Part shown: piece after piece, positions 1-7,730 of the stretch | How positions within the stretch are numbered: the stretch's first letter is position 1 | How the letters are laid out: each line of letters starts with the position of its first letter | Assembly (NCBI GenBank): GCA_030591065.1 | Contig: JAUVBU010000004.1 | Coordinates: 1 to 20,696 of the forward strand | Source: a bacterium | GTDB taxonomy: Bacteria > Patescibacteriota > Minisyncoccia > Minisyncoccales > JANBVM01 | Direction of reading: 5' to 3' | Length of the DNA stretch: 20,696 nucleotides | The notes under the pieces: generated by a model | Database searches by the model: none | Told to the model about the DNA's origin: nothing | The model's input: only the letters and a program-made list of their open reading frames with translations | Position numbers and translations under genes: made by a program

Positions 1-1228
1 CTCCTATTTTAAAAGCTGTAGTTGGAGATGTCGGCGTAAAAATAGCATCGACTTTTTTAAAAGCTTCATCAAAATCTTTTTTAATAAGCTTCTTTACCTT
101 CTGCGCTCTTAAGTAATAAGCGTCGTAATATCCTGAAGACAAAGCGTAGGTTCCTATTATTATTCTCCTTCTTACTTCTTTTCCAAATCCTTCTCCTCTG
201 CTTTTTAAATAAACATCCATTAATTTATCAACGGACGGATTTTTAGTTGTTGAAAAACCATACTTAATTCCATCGTAACGAGCAAGATTTGCACTAGCTT
301 CAGAGGGAGCAATAATATAATAACAGGGTAAAGCATACTCTGTATGCGGGAGACTTATTTCTTCAATTTTAACTCCCCTACTTTTATATTTTTCTATTCT
401 CTCCTTTACTAATTCTATCACCTTTGGGTCTGTTCCTTCAACAAAATATTCTTTTGGAATACCAACCACTAAGTCTTTGATATTCTTGGGCTTTTGCTTG
501 TTATTAACGCTAGTCGAATCTAATTTATCCTCTCCTTTAATGGCGTCGAATACAATCTTACAATCTTCAACTGTTTTTGTTATTGGACCTATTTGATCTA
601 AAGAAGAAGCAAAAGCAATGAGCCCATACCTAGAAACCATTCCGTACGTTGGCTTTAATCCAACTAAACCACAAAAAGAAACAGGTTGCCTTATTGACCC
701 TCCTGTATCTGAACCTAAAGCAAAAACAGAAAGATTAGCTGCCACAGAAGCGGCCGAGCCTCCAGAAGAACCCCCCGGAACCCTAGTTAAATCTCTTGGG
801 TTCTTAGTAGGGCCAAAAGCAGAGTTTTCCGTTGAAGATCCCATCGCAAATTCATCTAGGTTCGTTTTTCCCAAGATAATAGCTCCTTGTTCTTTTAACT
901 TATTAATACAAGTAGCATTATAGGGAGCGACGTAGTCTTTTAAAATTTTTGACCCAGCGGTACATTGCATTCCCTCAACTAAGATATTATCTTTCATTGC
1001 TACGGGAATTCCAGCTAGCATCGGAATATCTTCTTTTTTCGCAATTTTTTCGTCTATTTTTTTAGCCTGAGTTAATGCTTTTTTAGGATAAACGGCAAGA
1101 TAAGAATTTGTTTTTTCGTTTTCTTTTTCAATCTTTTTTAAATAAGCACTAATTAACTCAAACACGGAAAACTTCTTTTCCAATAAAGATTCGTGTATTT
1201 CTTTTATTGTAAAATCTTTAAATTCCAT
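1..1228 (-). CDS. gatA: Glutamyl/aspartyl-tRNA(Gln/Asn) amidotransferase subunit A, 3' end cut by window
   Basis: Amidase subunit of GatCAB, which releases ammonia from glutamine and, with GatB, amidates Glu-tRNA(Gln) and/or Asp-tRNA(Asn). I translated 409 residues from the ATG at 1226-1228. The amidase-signature catalytic triad is complete: Lys79 in AMKDN, Ser154 in GGSSGGS and Ser178 in SDTGGS, the same numbering as the family's well-studied members. The reading frame runs off the left edge in the PTSPTTAFKIG region, so roughly 70-80 C-terminal residues (family length about 480) lie outside. The ATG overlaps the gatC stop by one base (TAATG), so translation is probably coupled. gatB is not in the window. 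Function is firm; the tRNA specificity cannot be read from this sequence. Confidence 0.96.
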   Translation of the reverse strand, partial: MEFKDFTIKEIHESLLEKKFSVFELISAYLKKIEKENEKTNSYLAVYPKKALTQAKKIDEKIAKKEDIPMLAGIPVAMKDNILVEGMQCTAGSKILKDYVAPYNATCINKLKEQGAIILGKTNLDEFAMGSSTENSAFGPTKNPRDLTRVPGGSSGGSAASVAANLSVFALGSDTGGSIRQPVSFCGLVGLKPTYGMVSRYGLIAFASSLDQIGPITKTVEDCKIVFDAIKGEDKLDSTSVNNKQKPKNIKDLVVGIPKEYFVEGTDPKVIELVKERIEKYKSRGVKIEEISLPHTEYALPCYYIIAPSEASANLARYDGIKYGFSTTKNPSVDKLMDVYLKSRGEGFGKEVRRRIIIGTYALSSGYYDAYYLRAQKVKKLIKKDFDEAFKKVDAIFTPTSPTTAFKIG

Positions 1229-1515
1229 TAAATAATTCTTTTTACCTTCAAGTACTCCCCTTTTTCTTCGGGAGTTAGCTTTAATAATTTTTCTCTCCTA
1301 GACTCCATTTCTTTTTTTGATACATCTTTTCTGGTAATGTTTCTTAAATTTCCTGAAGTTAAAGAAATATCAATACTCGAAACGTCTGCTGTTTTTAATT
1401 TTTCAACATAACCCAAAATAGCAACAAGGTCTTCTTGTATTTCCCCTATTTCCTCCCGACTCAATCCTAACCTTGCAAGGCTAGCTATATGTTGAACTTC
1501 TTCTTTAGAAATCAT
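1228..1515 (-). CDS. gatC: Glutamyl/aspartyl-tRNA amidotransferase subunit C
   Basis: Small 95-residue subunit that wraps around and stabilises the GatA-GatB interface of the tRNA-dependent amidotransferase. The sequence begins MISKEEVQHIASLARLGLS, the typical GatC opening with the conserved helix containing LARL. It continues with the ILGYVEKLK segment and ends with a basic tail. The length matches the family (about 95-100). The start lies 12 nt downstream of the mreB stop, and the stop overlaps the gatA ATG, so gatC-gatA form a tight pair at the end of the mreB-proS run. No clear Shine-Dalgarno motif precedes it. Confidence 0.94.
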   Translation of the reverse strand: MISKEEVQHIASLARLGLSREEIGEIQEDLVAILGYVEKLKTADVSSIDISLTSGNLRNITRKDVSKKEMESRREKLLKLTPEEKGEYLKVKRII

Positions 1516-1527
1516 AGTTTTAATAAT

Positions 1528-2583
1528 TTAGTTAAGTGGGCCCAACTCTTCTGTTTCCACTAAAACCTCTTGTAATTCATCTAGGTTTTCTAAAACCATA
1601 CCAGCTCCCCTTACCACTGCTGTCATGGGATCTTCTATCATTCTAGTAGGAACTCTGGTTTCTTTTTTAATTAAAATATTTAATCCTCTTAATAAAGAAC
1701 CTCCTCCAGCTAAATAAATACCATTAGTCATTACGTCGGCTAAAAGCTCTGGTGGTGTTTCCTCAATAGCTGTCTTAATTTCAGCCACAATTCGTTTCAC
1801 TGATTTTTCCATAGCTCTTCTTACGTCGTCACTTGAAATTAAAACTTCTTCTGGAAGACCCGTAACTAGATTTCTTCCTCGCATGGGCATCTCTTTTTTT
1901 TCTTTTATGGGATAAGCTGAACCTATTCCAATTTTAATCGTTTCGGCTGTTCTTTCTCCAATTAAAAGCCGGTATTCTTCTTGAGCAAAGTGAATAATAT
2001 TTTCGTTAAGTTTATCTCCAGCTACTCTTAAACTTTTCGATAAAACTATGCCCCCTAAAGATATTACCGCCACTTCAGTTGTACCTCCTCCTATATCAAC
2101 AATAAAATTTCCTCCTGCCTCCTGAACTGGTAGTCTAGCTCCAATAGCTGAAGCCATGGGCTCATCAATTAAAAAAACCTCTCTCGCTCCCGCAAATTTT
2201 GCAGCATCAATTACAGCTTTCTTTTCCACCTCAGTTACCCCAGAAGGAATACCTATAATTACCCTGGGCCTCATAAATTTCTTTTTTCTGGTTTTACTAA
2301 TAAAATATCTAAGCATTTGTTCTGTAACTTCAAAATCAGAGATTACTCCAGCTCTTAAGGGTCTAGTTGCTACAATATGAGAAGGTGTTCTTCCCACCAT
2401 TTTTTTAGCTTCTGAACCAATAGCTAACACCTTGCCAGTCTTCTGATTTACAGCAACTATGGATGGTTCTTGCATAACAATTCCTTCGCCACGAACATAG
2501 ACTACAGAATTAGCTGTACCCAAGTCAATAGCAATATCTTCCGATAACAACCCAGAGATTTTATTTAATATATTTTTTAACAT
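1528..2583 (-). CDS. mreB: Rod-shape determining protein MreB, with N-terminal membrane-type segment
   Basis: Bacterial actin homologue that forms membrane-associated filaments directing cell-wall growth and rod shape. The 351-residue protein has the actin-fold nucleotide motifs: phosphate-1 DLGTAN (about 20-25), phosphate-2 DIGGGT (about 163-168) and the adenosine motif LAGGGSLL near the C-terminus. I chose the ATG at 2583, not a TTG nine bases upstream, because it gives an N-terminus starting MLKNILNKISGLL. This resembles the short amphipathic membrane-binding segment at the start of gamma-proteobacterial MreB. The start lies inside the 3' end of proS (23-nt overlap). mreC and mreD are not adjacent. 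A second, diverged mreB lies at 6584-7588. Confidence 0.93.
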   Translation of the reverse strand: MLKNILNKISGLLSEDIAIDLGTANSVVYVRGEGIVMQEPSIVAVNQKTGKVLAIGSEAKKMVGRTPSHIVATRPLRAGVISDFEVTEQMLRYFISKTRKKKFMRPRVIIGIPSGVTEVEKKAVIDAAKFAGAREVFLIDEPMASAIGARLPVQEAGGNFIVDIGGGTTEVAVISLGGIVLSKSLRVAGDKLNENIIHFAQEEYRLLIGERTAETIKIGIGSAYPIKEKKEMPMRGRNLVTGLPEEVLISSDDVRRAMEKSVKRIVAEIKTAIEETPPELLADVMTNGIYLAGGGSLLRGLNILIKKETRVPTRMIEDPMTAVVRGAGMVLENLDELQEVLVETEELGPLN

Positions 2584-3814
2584 ATTTTTCAAGACTAGTA
2601 AGTTTCATTAATTTTATCTTCTTTTCGTTTCTTTTTTTGACTTCGAAAGAGTTGTTTTTTAAAGTTTTTTCAGAGACAACAATCCTAACTGGAATTCCTA
2701 TTAAATCAGAATCTGTAAATTTTGCACCAATTGATTTATCCTCTCGGTCATCATAAAGAGCTTCTATTTTTGCTTTCTGTAAATCTTTATATATTTTTTC
2801 TGCTTTTTCTTTCACTTTTTTAGTTTCCCCTAAAGCAATCAAGTGAATTGGAAAAGGAGATATCTCTTTAGGCCAAATAATCCCTTTGTCGTCATGACAA
2901 ACCTCTACAACAGTACCTAATAATCTACCAAGCCCAATACCATAACAACCCATCAAAACCTTTTTTTCTTTTCCATCCTTATCTCTAAAGTTGAAATCAA
3001 AAGCTTGGCTAAACCTATCTTTTAATTTAAATATATTTCCAACTTCAACGGTTTTTTTAATTTCCAACTTCTTACTATTACATTCTGGGCATCTATATTT
3101 TTGTTTTTCAATAATCTCTTTATTTATCGCTATTTTACATTTAGGGCAAACATATATTAGGTCCTCTCCATAAAAAGTTAAAGTTTGAAATTCATGAGAA
3201 TATTTACTAAAAGTTCCACCAGAAGCTAACGTTAAAAAAGTTTCTTTTTCGATACCACATCTTTTAAAAATTCTAAAATAAGCTTTCTTTACTTTTTCAT
3301 AATATTTGTTTAAGTCTTTTTCGTCTTTATGAAAAGAATAAAGATCTTTCATCATAAACTCAACCCCTCTCAAAAGACCGGATTTTGTTCTAAGTTCATC
3401 TCTAAACTTGTTTTGAATTTGATAAACCGCAACAGGTAAATCTTTATAAGAATGAACGTGCTTTTTAACTAAAGGAGTAACAACTTCTTCGTGCGTCCAC
3501 CCTAAAGCAAAATCTTGGCCCTTTCTATTTTTTAATTTAAATATTTCTTTATAGCGCCATCGGTTTGTTGTTTCCCAAAGCTTCCTAGGATTCATAGATG
3601 GTAAAAGTATTTCTTGAGCTGAAACTCCATTCATCTCTTCTCGAATAATATTCTCTATCTTCTTAAAAACTAAAAATCCGAGAGGTAAATAAGAATAGGC
3701 TCCCGCCATCAACTTATCAAAAAACCCCGCTTTTATTAATAGTCGTGAGTTTACGCTTTTTTCGTCTTTTGATAAATTTTTTGTTGTTTTTGTAAAAAGC
3801 TTAGATTGTCTCAT
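2561..3814 (-). CDS. proS: Prolyl-tRNA synthetase lacking the INS editing domain
   Basis: Class II synthetase that charges tRNA(Pro) with proline. At 417 residues it is far shorter than the common bacterial form (about 570). Visible parts are the motif-2 region (RDELRTKSGLLRGVEFMMKD, about 138-157), motif 3 (GCYGIGLGRLLG, about 289-300) and the C-terminal anticodon-binding domain (from about 320). The bacterial editing (INS) domain normally lies between a 'GEDTIVYC..C' segment and an 'IEVGHIFKLG' segment. Here these follow almost directly: CxxC at 223-226, CxxC at 242-245, then VEVGNIFKLK at about 257. The pair of CxxC motifs could bind zinc. The gene overlaps the mreB start and lies 19 nt after the rseP-like gene. 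Confidence 0.94.
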   Translation of the reverse strand: MRQSKLFTKTTKNLSKDEKSVNSRLLIKAGFFDKLMAGAYSYLPLGFLVFKKIENIIREEMNGVSAQEILLPSMNPRKLWETTNRWRYKEIFKLKNRKGQDFALGWTHEEVVTPLVKKHVHSYKDLPVAVYQIQNKFRDELRTKSGLLRGVEFMMKDLYSFHKDEKDLNKYYEKVKKAYFRIFKRCGIEKETFLTLASGGTFSKYSHEFQTLTFYGEDLIYVCPKCKIAINKEIIEKQKYRCPECNSKKLEIKKTVEVGNIFKLKDRFSQAFDFNFRDKDGKEKKVLMGCYGIGLGRLLGTVVEVCHDDKGIIWPKEISPFPIHLIALGETKKVKEKAEKIYKDLQKAKIEALYDDREDKSIGAKFTDSDLIGIPVRIVVSEKTLKNNSFEVKKRNEKKIKLMKLTSLEKYVKKYIK

Positions 3815-3833
3815 GATAAAATATTTAAAGTTT

Positions 3834-4916
3834 TTAAAACAAACTAATTACGTCTTTAACTGTTACCCAAACCATCATTAAAAGTAATAAAGCAAAAGAG
3901 GCTAAGGTTATTCTTTCTTCAATTTTTTCAGAAATTGGTTTTTTTCTTATTGCTTCAATAATTAAAAAAGCAACTTTTCCTCCATCTAATGCTGGGATTG
4001 GCAAAAGGTTAAAAACTGCCAGATAAAGACAAATTAAAGCTAAAAAATTTAAAAAATAAGTAGCTCCAAGTTGTTGAGTCTGAGCTAAAGCATTAAAAAC
4101 TCCAACTGGCCCCACCATCTCAACTCCAGAGGGAACTCCTAAGAAAACGTTTTTAATGGCCACAGCATATCCATTAGTAATAGCTATCGTTAATCTTCCC
4201 GCGGTTAAAAACCCTTGCCAGGGAGCTATATACCAAGGATATTTCTGAATAGCAGTCCTAGTTAAAGCTACCCCTAAAGATCCCTCTCCTTCCGGCGGAG
4301 ACACTCTGGGAGTTAAAGAAATTTCAAATGTTTCTTCTCCCCTATTAAGCGTTAAGGTAATTTTCTCTCCCAGATAATTACCAACAAAATCTTGTACTTC
4401 TCCTACCTTTAAAGGAAAAACTTCTATATCGTTGATAGACATTTTTTCGATAGAATCCCCTAGCCTTAAACCAGCTTCTTCGGCAGGAGAATCCATAGAA
4501 ATATCTACGATTTGGACCCTAGGATCAATTAAGTCAGAAGAGTTTATTGTGTCATCAATAGCAACTGTTGACCCAATAGAAAAAACAACACTAAAAATTA
4601 TTATGGCTACAATCCAAAAAGAAAAAACTCCACCCAACGCAATTAAAATTCTTTGCCAAACAGGTTGCTCAGAAAAACTCTCCGGATCGTCTAGCCTTTT
4701 ACTTTCTCCGGGTAAACGTACGAAAGCACCAAAAGGTAGAAGATTTAAAGAATAAATAGTTTCTCCTATTTTTTTACTAATAATTCTGGGAGGATACCCT
4801 ATTCCGAATTCGTCTACCCTTACTCCAAACTTCTTAGCTAATAAAAAATGACCTAACTCGTGCAGAGTAGCTAGACTAACAAGACTGATTAAAACAATAA
4901 TTATTGCAAAAAACAT
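3834..4916 (-). CDS. rseP: Site-2 (RseP-type) intramembrane zinc metalloprotease
   Basis: Membrane protease of the M50/S2P family, which cleaves substrates such as anti-sigma factors or remnant signal peptides within the membrane. The 360-residue protein starts with a transmembrane helix holding the zinc motif HELGH (19-23). It has a further membrane segment at about 90-115, one PDZ domain (about 132-205), and the third catalytic ligand motif NLLPIPALDGGK (about 303-314) in a later helix. The last helix is at about 338-355. A single PDZ and compact size fit the short bacterial form rather than the two-PDZ E. coli form. It sits 28 nt after frr and 19 nt before proS, so it is probably co-transcribed. 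No substrate candidate is evident nearby. Confidence 0.92.
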   Translation of the reverse strand: MFFAIIIVLISLVSLATLHELGHFLLAKKFGVRVDEFGIGYPPRIISKKIGETIYSLNLLPFGAFVRLPGESKRLDDPESFSEQPVWQRILIALGGVFSFWIVAIIIFSVVFSIGSTVAIDDTINSSDLIDPRVQIVDISMDSPAEEAGLRLGDSIEKMSINDIEVFPLKVGEVQDFVGNYLGEKITLTLNRGEETFEISLTPRVSPPEGEGSLGVALTRTAIQKYPWYIAPWQGFLTAGRLTIAITNGYAVAIKNVFLGVPSGVEMVGPVGVFNALAQTQQLGATYFLNFLALICLYLAVFNLLPIPALDGGKVAFLIIEAIRKKPISEKIEERITLASFALLLLMMVWVTVKDVISLF

Positions 4917-4944
4917 TTTAATAAATTAAAGATTATTTAGTAAC

Positions 4945-5499
4945 TTAATTTTCTATTTCTTTTTTCTTAGCTTTTACCATTTCCTCGACTTTATCGGTAA
5001 ATTCTTCGATTAATTCTTGCAGTTTGTCTTTTCCTTTAAACTTATCATCTTCACTCATTTTTCCGTCCTTACACTCTCTTTGTATTTCTCGCCAAGCTTC
5101 ATCTCTCCATTTTCTAATTGTTCTCCTACTTTGTTCTTGTTTTTCTGATAATAATCGCACTAAATCTTTTCTGAACTCTTCACTTAAAGATGGCAGCTTA
5201 ATTCTAATGGCATCCTTATCAACAGTTGGAGTAAGACCCATACTGTTTTTTGATAAAGCCTTCATAATCTCTTCAGTGTAAGATTTATCCCACGGTTGAA
5301 TTAAAAGTTCTCGCGAAGAAGGAGTTGAGATGGCAGCTAGTTGTCTTAAAGGAAAAGTTTGACCAAAATAATCAACACTTATTCCTTCTACTAAAGACGG
5401 CGAAGCTCTTTCTGTTCGAACTTTTTGTAATTCTTTACTTAAGAAACTAACGACTTTTTCTAGTTCTGGTTTTGTTTTCTCAATAATTTCTTTATACAT
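4945..5499 (-). CDS. frr: Ribosome recycling factor
   Basis: Splits post-termination ribosomes together with EF-G so that subunits can be reused. The 184-residue length matches the family (about 185). The conserved N-terminal tRNA-mimic helix includes VRTERASPSLVEGISVDYFG, followed by the SSRELLIQPWDKS segment and the long charged C-terminal helices. It follows the holB-like gene after 84 nt and precedes the rseP-like gene by 28 nt. In many bacteria frr belongs to the tsf-pyrH-frr-uppS-cdsA-rseP group. Here only the frr-rseP order is kept. A TATATT hexamer ends 7 nt before the ATG, and a TATAAT lies a little further upstream at 5521-5526, so frr may have its own promoter. Confidence 0.95.
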   Translation of the reverse strand: MYKEIIEKTKPELEKVVSFLSKELQKVRTERASPSLVEGISVDYFGQTFPLRQLAAISTPSSRELLIQPWDKSYTEEIMKALSKNSMGLTPTVDKDAIRIKLPSLSEEFRKDLVRLLSEKQEQSRRTIRKWRDEAWREIQRECKDGKMSEDDKFKGKDKLQELIEEFTDKVEEMVKAKKKEIEN

Positions 5500-5583
5500 A
5501 AATTGTAATATAGATTATGAATTATAATACACAATAGATATAATATTACTTTAATTTCTTAAAATAAAATCTTTCCTCGTGTG

Positions 5584-6495
5584 TTAAAATTCCATTGTTA
5601 ATATTTCTAAAGCTAACCTTGAATTAATGTTTGTGGTAGATATTAAAAGAATGGTTTCTTGAATGGCATTAAGAATTTTTTTTGTCTTTAATAAAGATTC
5701 GTGATCCCTACAAGATAGGAGTCGCTTTCGAAAATAAAAGAGCCAAATATTTAAAGTCTCCTTTAAATCTTTCTGTTTAGATAGTCCTTGAGCATATCTA
5801 AAGCGTAAAGAAAGTGGTTGGTCTAAAATTTTAACTAACTCTTCTTCTCTTTTTTTTCTCGCTCCCAATCCTTCTGGGTTTTGTAGAGCATTAATAGCTA
5901 TCCCAGGCCTTCCAAGAGATGCTTCTGTAATTTCATTGGTTGTTTGTTCTGAAACTTTTTGAGCTCTTAGATAATCGGATATTTCTTCGTTTTTCACAGG
6001 GTAAAATTTAACATTTTCACATCTTGAGGTAATGGTCGATAAAAGAAAACTGGGATGTTCAGTAATTAAAATTAAAAGATTTTTACCTTTTGGCTCCTCT
6101 AGTGTTTTTAAAAAACAATTTTGAGCTGCCCGAGTCATCAAATGAGCTTGATCAATAACTGCCCCAGAAAGAGAAGCTGCTACTGGTTTTAAAGATAATC
6201 TCCAATTAAGTTCTCTAATTTGATTAATTTTTATTTGCCTTTTTTGCGAAACAGATTTTATTGCACTTTTTTTAGAAGTTGTGGCAAATTTTATCTTTGG
6301 CTCTTCTGGTTTAACATAAAAAAAATCTGGCTGACGAGAAAGATTTCCACCCAAGAGAGACGAGATAATATCTAAAGCAATTGTTTTCTTTCCTATACTC
6401 TCTTGCCCTGTAAACAGTAAAGCGTGCGGAGGGCTCTCAGAGTTAGCCATCTTTTCTAAAAATTCCCGTTGTTTTTTATGACCAATAATTTTCAC
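5584..6495 (-). CDS. holB: DNA polymerase III delta' subunit-like AAA+ protein
   Basis: Clamp-loader subunit that helps load the sliding clamp onto primed DNA. The 303-residue protein opens like delta'/DnaX proteins (IIGHKKQREFLEK, HALLFTG). It has a P-loop-like GQESIGKKT (30-38), a Walker-B-like IDQAH, the segment AAQNCFLKTLEEP, and the SRC sensor-1 motif (TITSRCENVKF). The residue after GK is Lys rather than Ser/Thr, so ATP binding is doubtful, as is accepted for delta'. The four-cysteine zinc module usual between the P-loop and Walker B is absent; a basic Ser/Lys-rich stretch lies there instead. The start is GTG (plus-strand cac at 6493-6495). It sits between mreB2 and frr. A DnaX-like role is less likely given its length. 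Confidence 0.88.
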   Translation of the reverse strand: MKIIGHKKQREFLEKMANSESPPHALLFTGQESIGKKTIALDIISSLLGGNLSRQPDFFYVKPEEPKIKFATTSKKSAIKSVSQKRQIKINQIRELNWRLSLKPVAASLSGAVIDQAHLMTRAAQNCFLKTLEEPKGKNLLILITEHPSFLLSTITSRCENVKFYPVKNEEISDYLRAQKVSEQTTNEITEASLGRPGIAINALQNPEGLGARKKREEELVKILDQPLSLRFRYAQGLSKQKDLKETLNIWLFYFRKRLLSCRDHESLLKTKKILNAIQETILLISTTNINSRLALEILTMEF

Positions 6496-6583
6496 TTATT
6501 AAAATATTAAAATAGTTTTTATTAAACAAAAATGAGTGCTGTAAACTTAAAAGTAAAATAAAATATTTACATTTTTAACAACA

Positions 6584-7588
6584 CTAGGCTCTTTTTTTAT
6601 TCATTATTGTTCTCTTGTAAAGATCCAAGCTTTTTAACATAGCTCCGGTTCCTTTAGCTACGCACAAAATAGAGTCTTCAGCCAAAATTGCTGGAACACC
6701 TATTGATTTACTAATTAACTCTTGTAAGTTGTTTAATAAAGATCCCCCCCCAGTCATAACCATTCCCTTATTCATAATATCAGCTGAAAGTTCTGGTGGA
6801 GTATTGCGAAGAACAAGTTTAATCATTTGAATAATCTCTGAAAGAACATCAGAAAGAGCTTCACAGACATCGTTTGAAGAAACCTCTATGTCTTTTGGTA
6901 GACCAGAGGCAATATCTCTTCCTCTAATTTTTAATTTTCTCTCCTGTTTTTCTGGAAGAGCTGTACCTACTCTTTTTTTAATTTCTTCGGTTGTTTGTTC
7001 TCCAATAGCTAAATTATATTTTTTCTTAACATAATCAGAAATAGCTACGTCCATTTTATCACCAGCCATTCTTATGGAATGAAAATTAACAATTCCTCCT
7101 AAAGAAATAACGGCAGCCTCTGCTGTTCCCCCACCAATATCAACAACCATATTACCAGAACAACTATGAATAGGAACATTTGCTCCTATAGCTGCTAAAA
7201 CCGGCTCTTTTGCTAAATAAACCATTCTAGCTCCAGCATTCATTCCAGCTTCAATTACAGCTCTTTTTTCAGTAGAAGTAATACCAGCCGGGACTCCAAT
7301 CATTAATTCTGGCTTAAAAATTCGTAAAGGACCTAATGTTTTTTTAATAAAATATTTAAGCATAGCTTGAGTCACTCTAAAATCAGCAATAACACCATCT
7401 CTAAGTGGACGATAAATTCTTATACTATCTGGAGTTCTACCTCTCATCTCTTTAGCCTCTCTTCCTATAGCTAAAATCTTATTTTCGGCAAGATCAATTG
7501 CTACAACTGAAGGCTCTTCTAAAACAACCCCTTTTTTAGGAAGAAAAACGATTGAATTGCAAGTTCCTAAGTCTATACCGATTTTCAT
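6584..7588 (-). CDS. mreB: Second MreB-family actin homologue, without N-terminal amphipathic segment
   Basis: A 334-residue bacterial actin with DLGTCN (6-11), DIGGGT (150-155) and MTGGGSLL (about 278-285). It aligns along its full length with the other MreB in the window but is clearly diverged. It starts directly at MKIGIDLGT, without the 15-16 residue lead of the 1528-2583 copy, and has Lys instead of an acidic residue before EPVLAAIGA. The C-terminus is basic (YKRTIMNKKRA). It may form its own filaments, co-polymerise with the other MreB, or act as an Mbl/MreBH-like specialist; the sequence does not decide. It heads the leftward run to holB and frr and is divergent from the PEGA-protein gene. 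A weak promoter-like TTGCAA-17 nt-TAAAAT lies upstream, which would give a leader of roughly 27 nt. Confidence 0.92.
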   Translation of the reverse strand: MKIGIDLGTCNSIVFLPKKGVVLEEPSVVAIDLAENKILAIGREAKEMRGRTPDSIRIYRPLRDGVIADFRVTQAMLKYFIKKTLGPLRIFKPELMIGVPAGITSTEKRAVIEAGMNAGARMVYLAKEPVLAAIGANVPIHSCSGNMVVDIGGGTAEAAVISLGGIVNFHSIRMAGDKMDVAISDYVKKKYNLAIGEQTTEEIKKRVGTALPEKQERKLKIRGRDIASGLPKDIEVSSNDVCEALSDVLSEIIQMIKLVLRNTPPELSADIMNKGMVMTGGGSLLNNLQELISKSIGVPAILAEDSILCVAKGTGAMLKSLDLYKRTIMNKKRA

Positions 7589-7695
7589 TTTTATAATAAA
7601 AAGATTTACTTAATCTATTAAGATTTTAACTTATCTTCTCAAATTTTGCAACTTTTAAAAAAACACTGAAAAATGATAAAAAAATCATAAATTAC

Positions 7696-7730
7696 TTGAA
7701 TTTAAGAAACTAAAGCAATATAATTAAAAA
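7696..7730 (+). promoter_or_regulatory. Promoter predicted to give a leaderless mRNA for the PEGA-protein gene
   Basis: TTGAAT (7696-7701), a 17-nt spacer, then a perfect TATAAT (7719-7724), followed by exactly 6 nt before the ATG at 7731. With normal -10 to start-site spacing (about 7 nt), transcription would begin at or within a base or two of the ATG's A. No Shine-Dalgarno motif is possible in that transcript. Confidence 0.7.

Noticed and set aside
618..923. Plus-strand open frame opposite gatA, and similar antisense frames elsewhere
   Set aside because: These are shadows of strongly recognisable minus-strand genes, have no family-like sequence and lack independent signals.
2584..2592. 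TTG start giving MreB three more residues
   Set aside because: The ATG at 2583 gives an N-terminus much like that of known MreB proteins, and no ribosome-binding signal favours the TTG.
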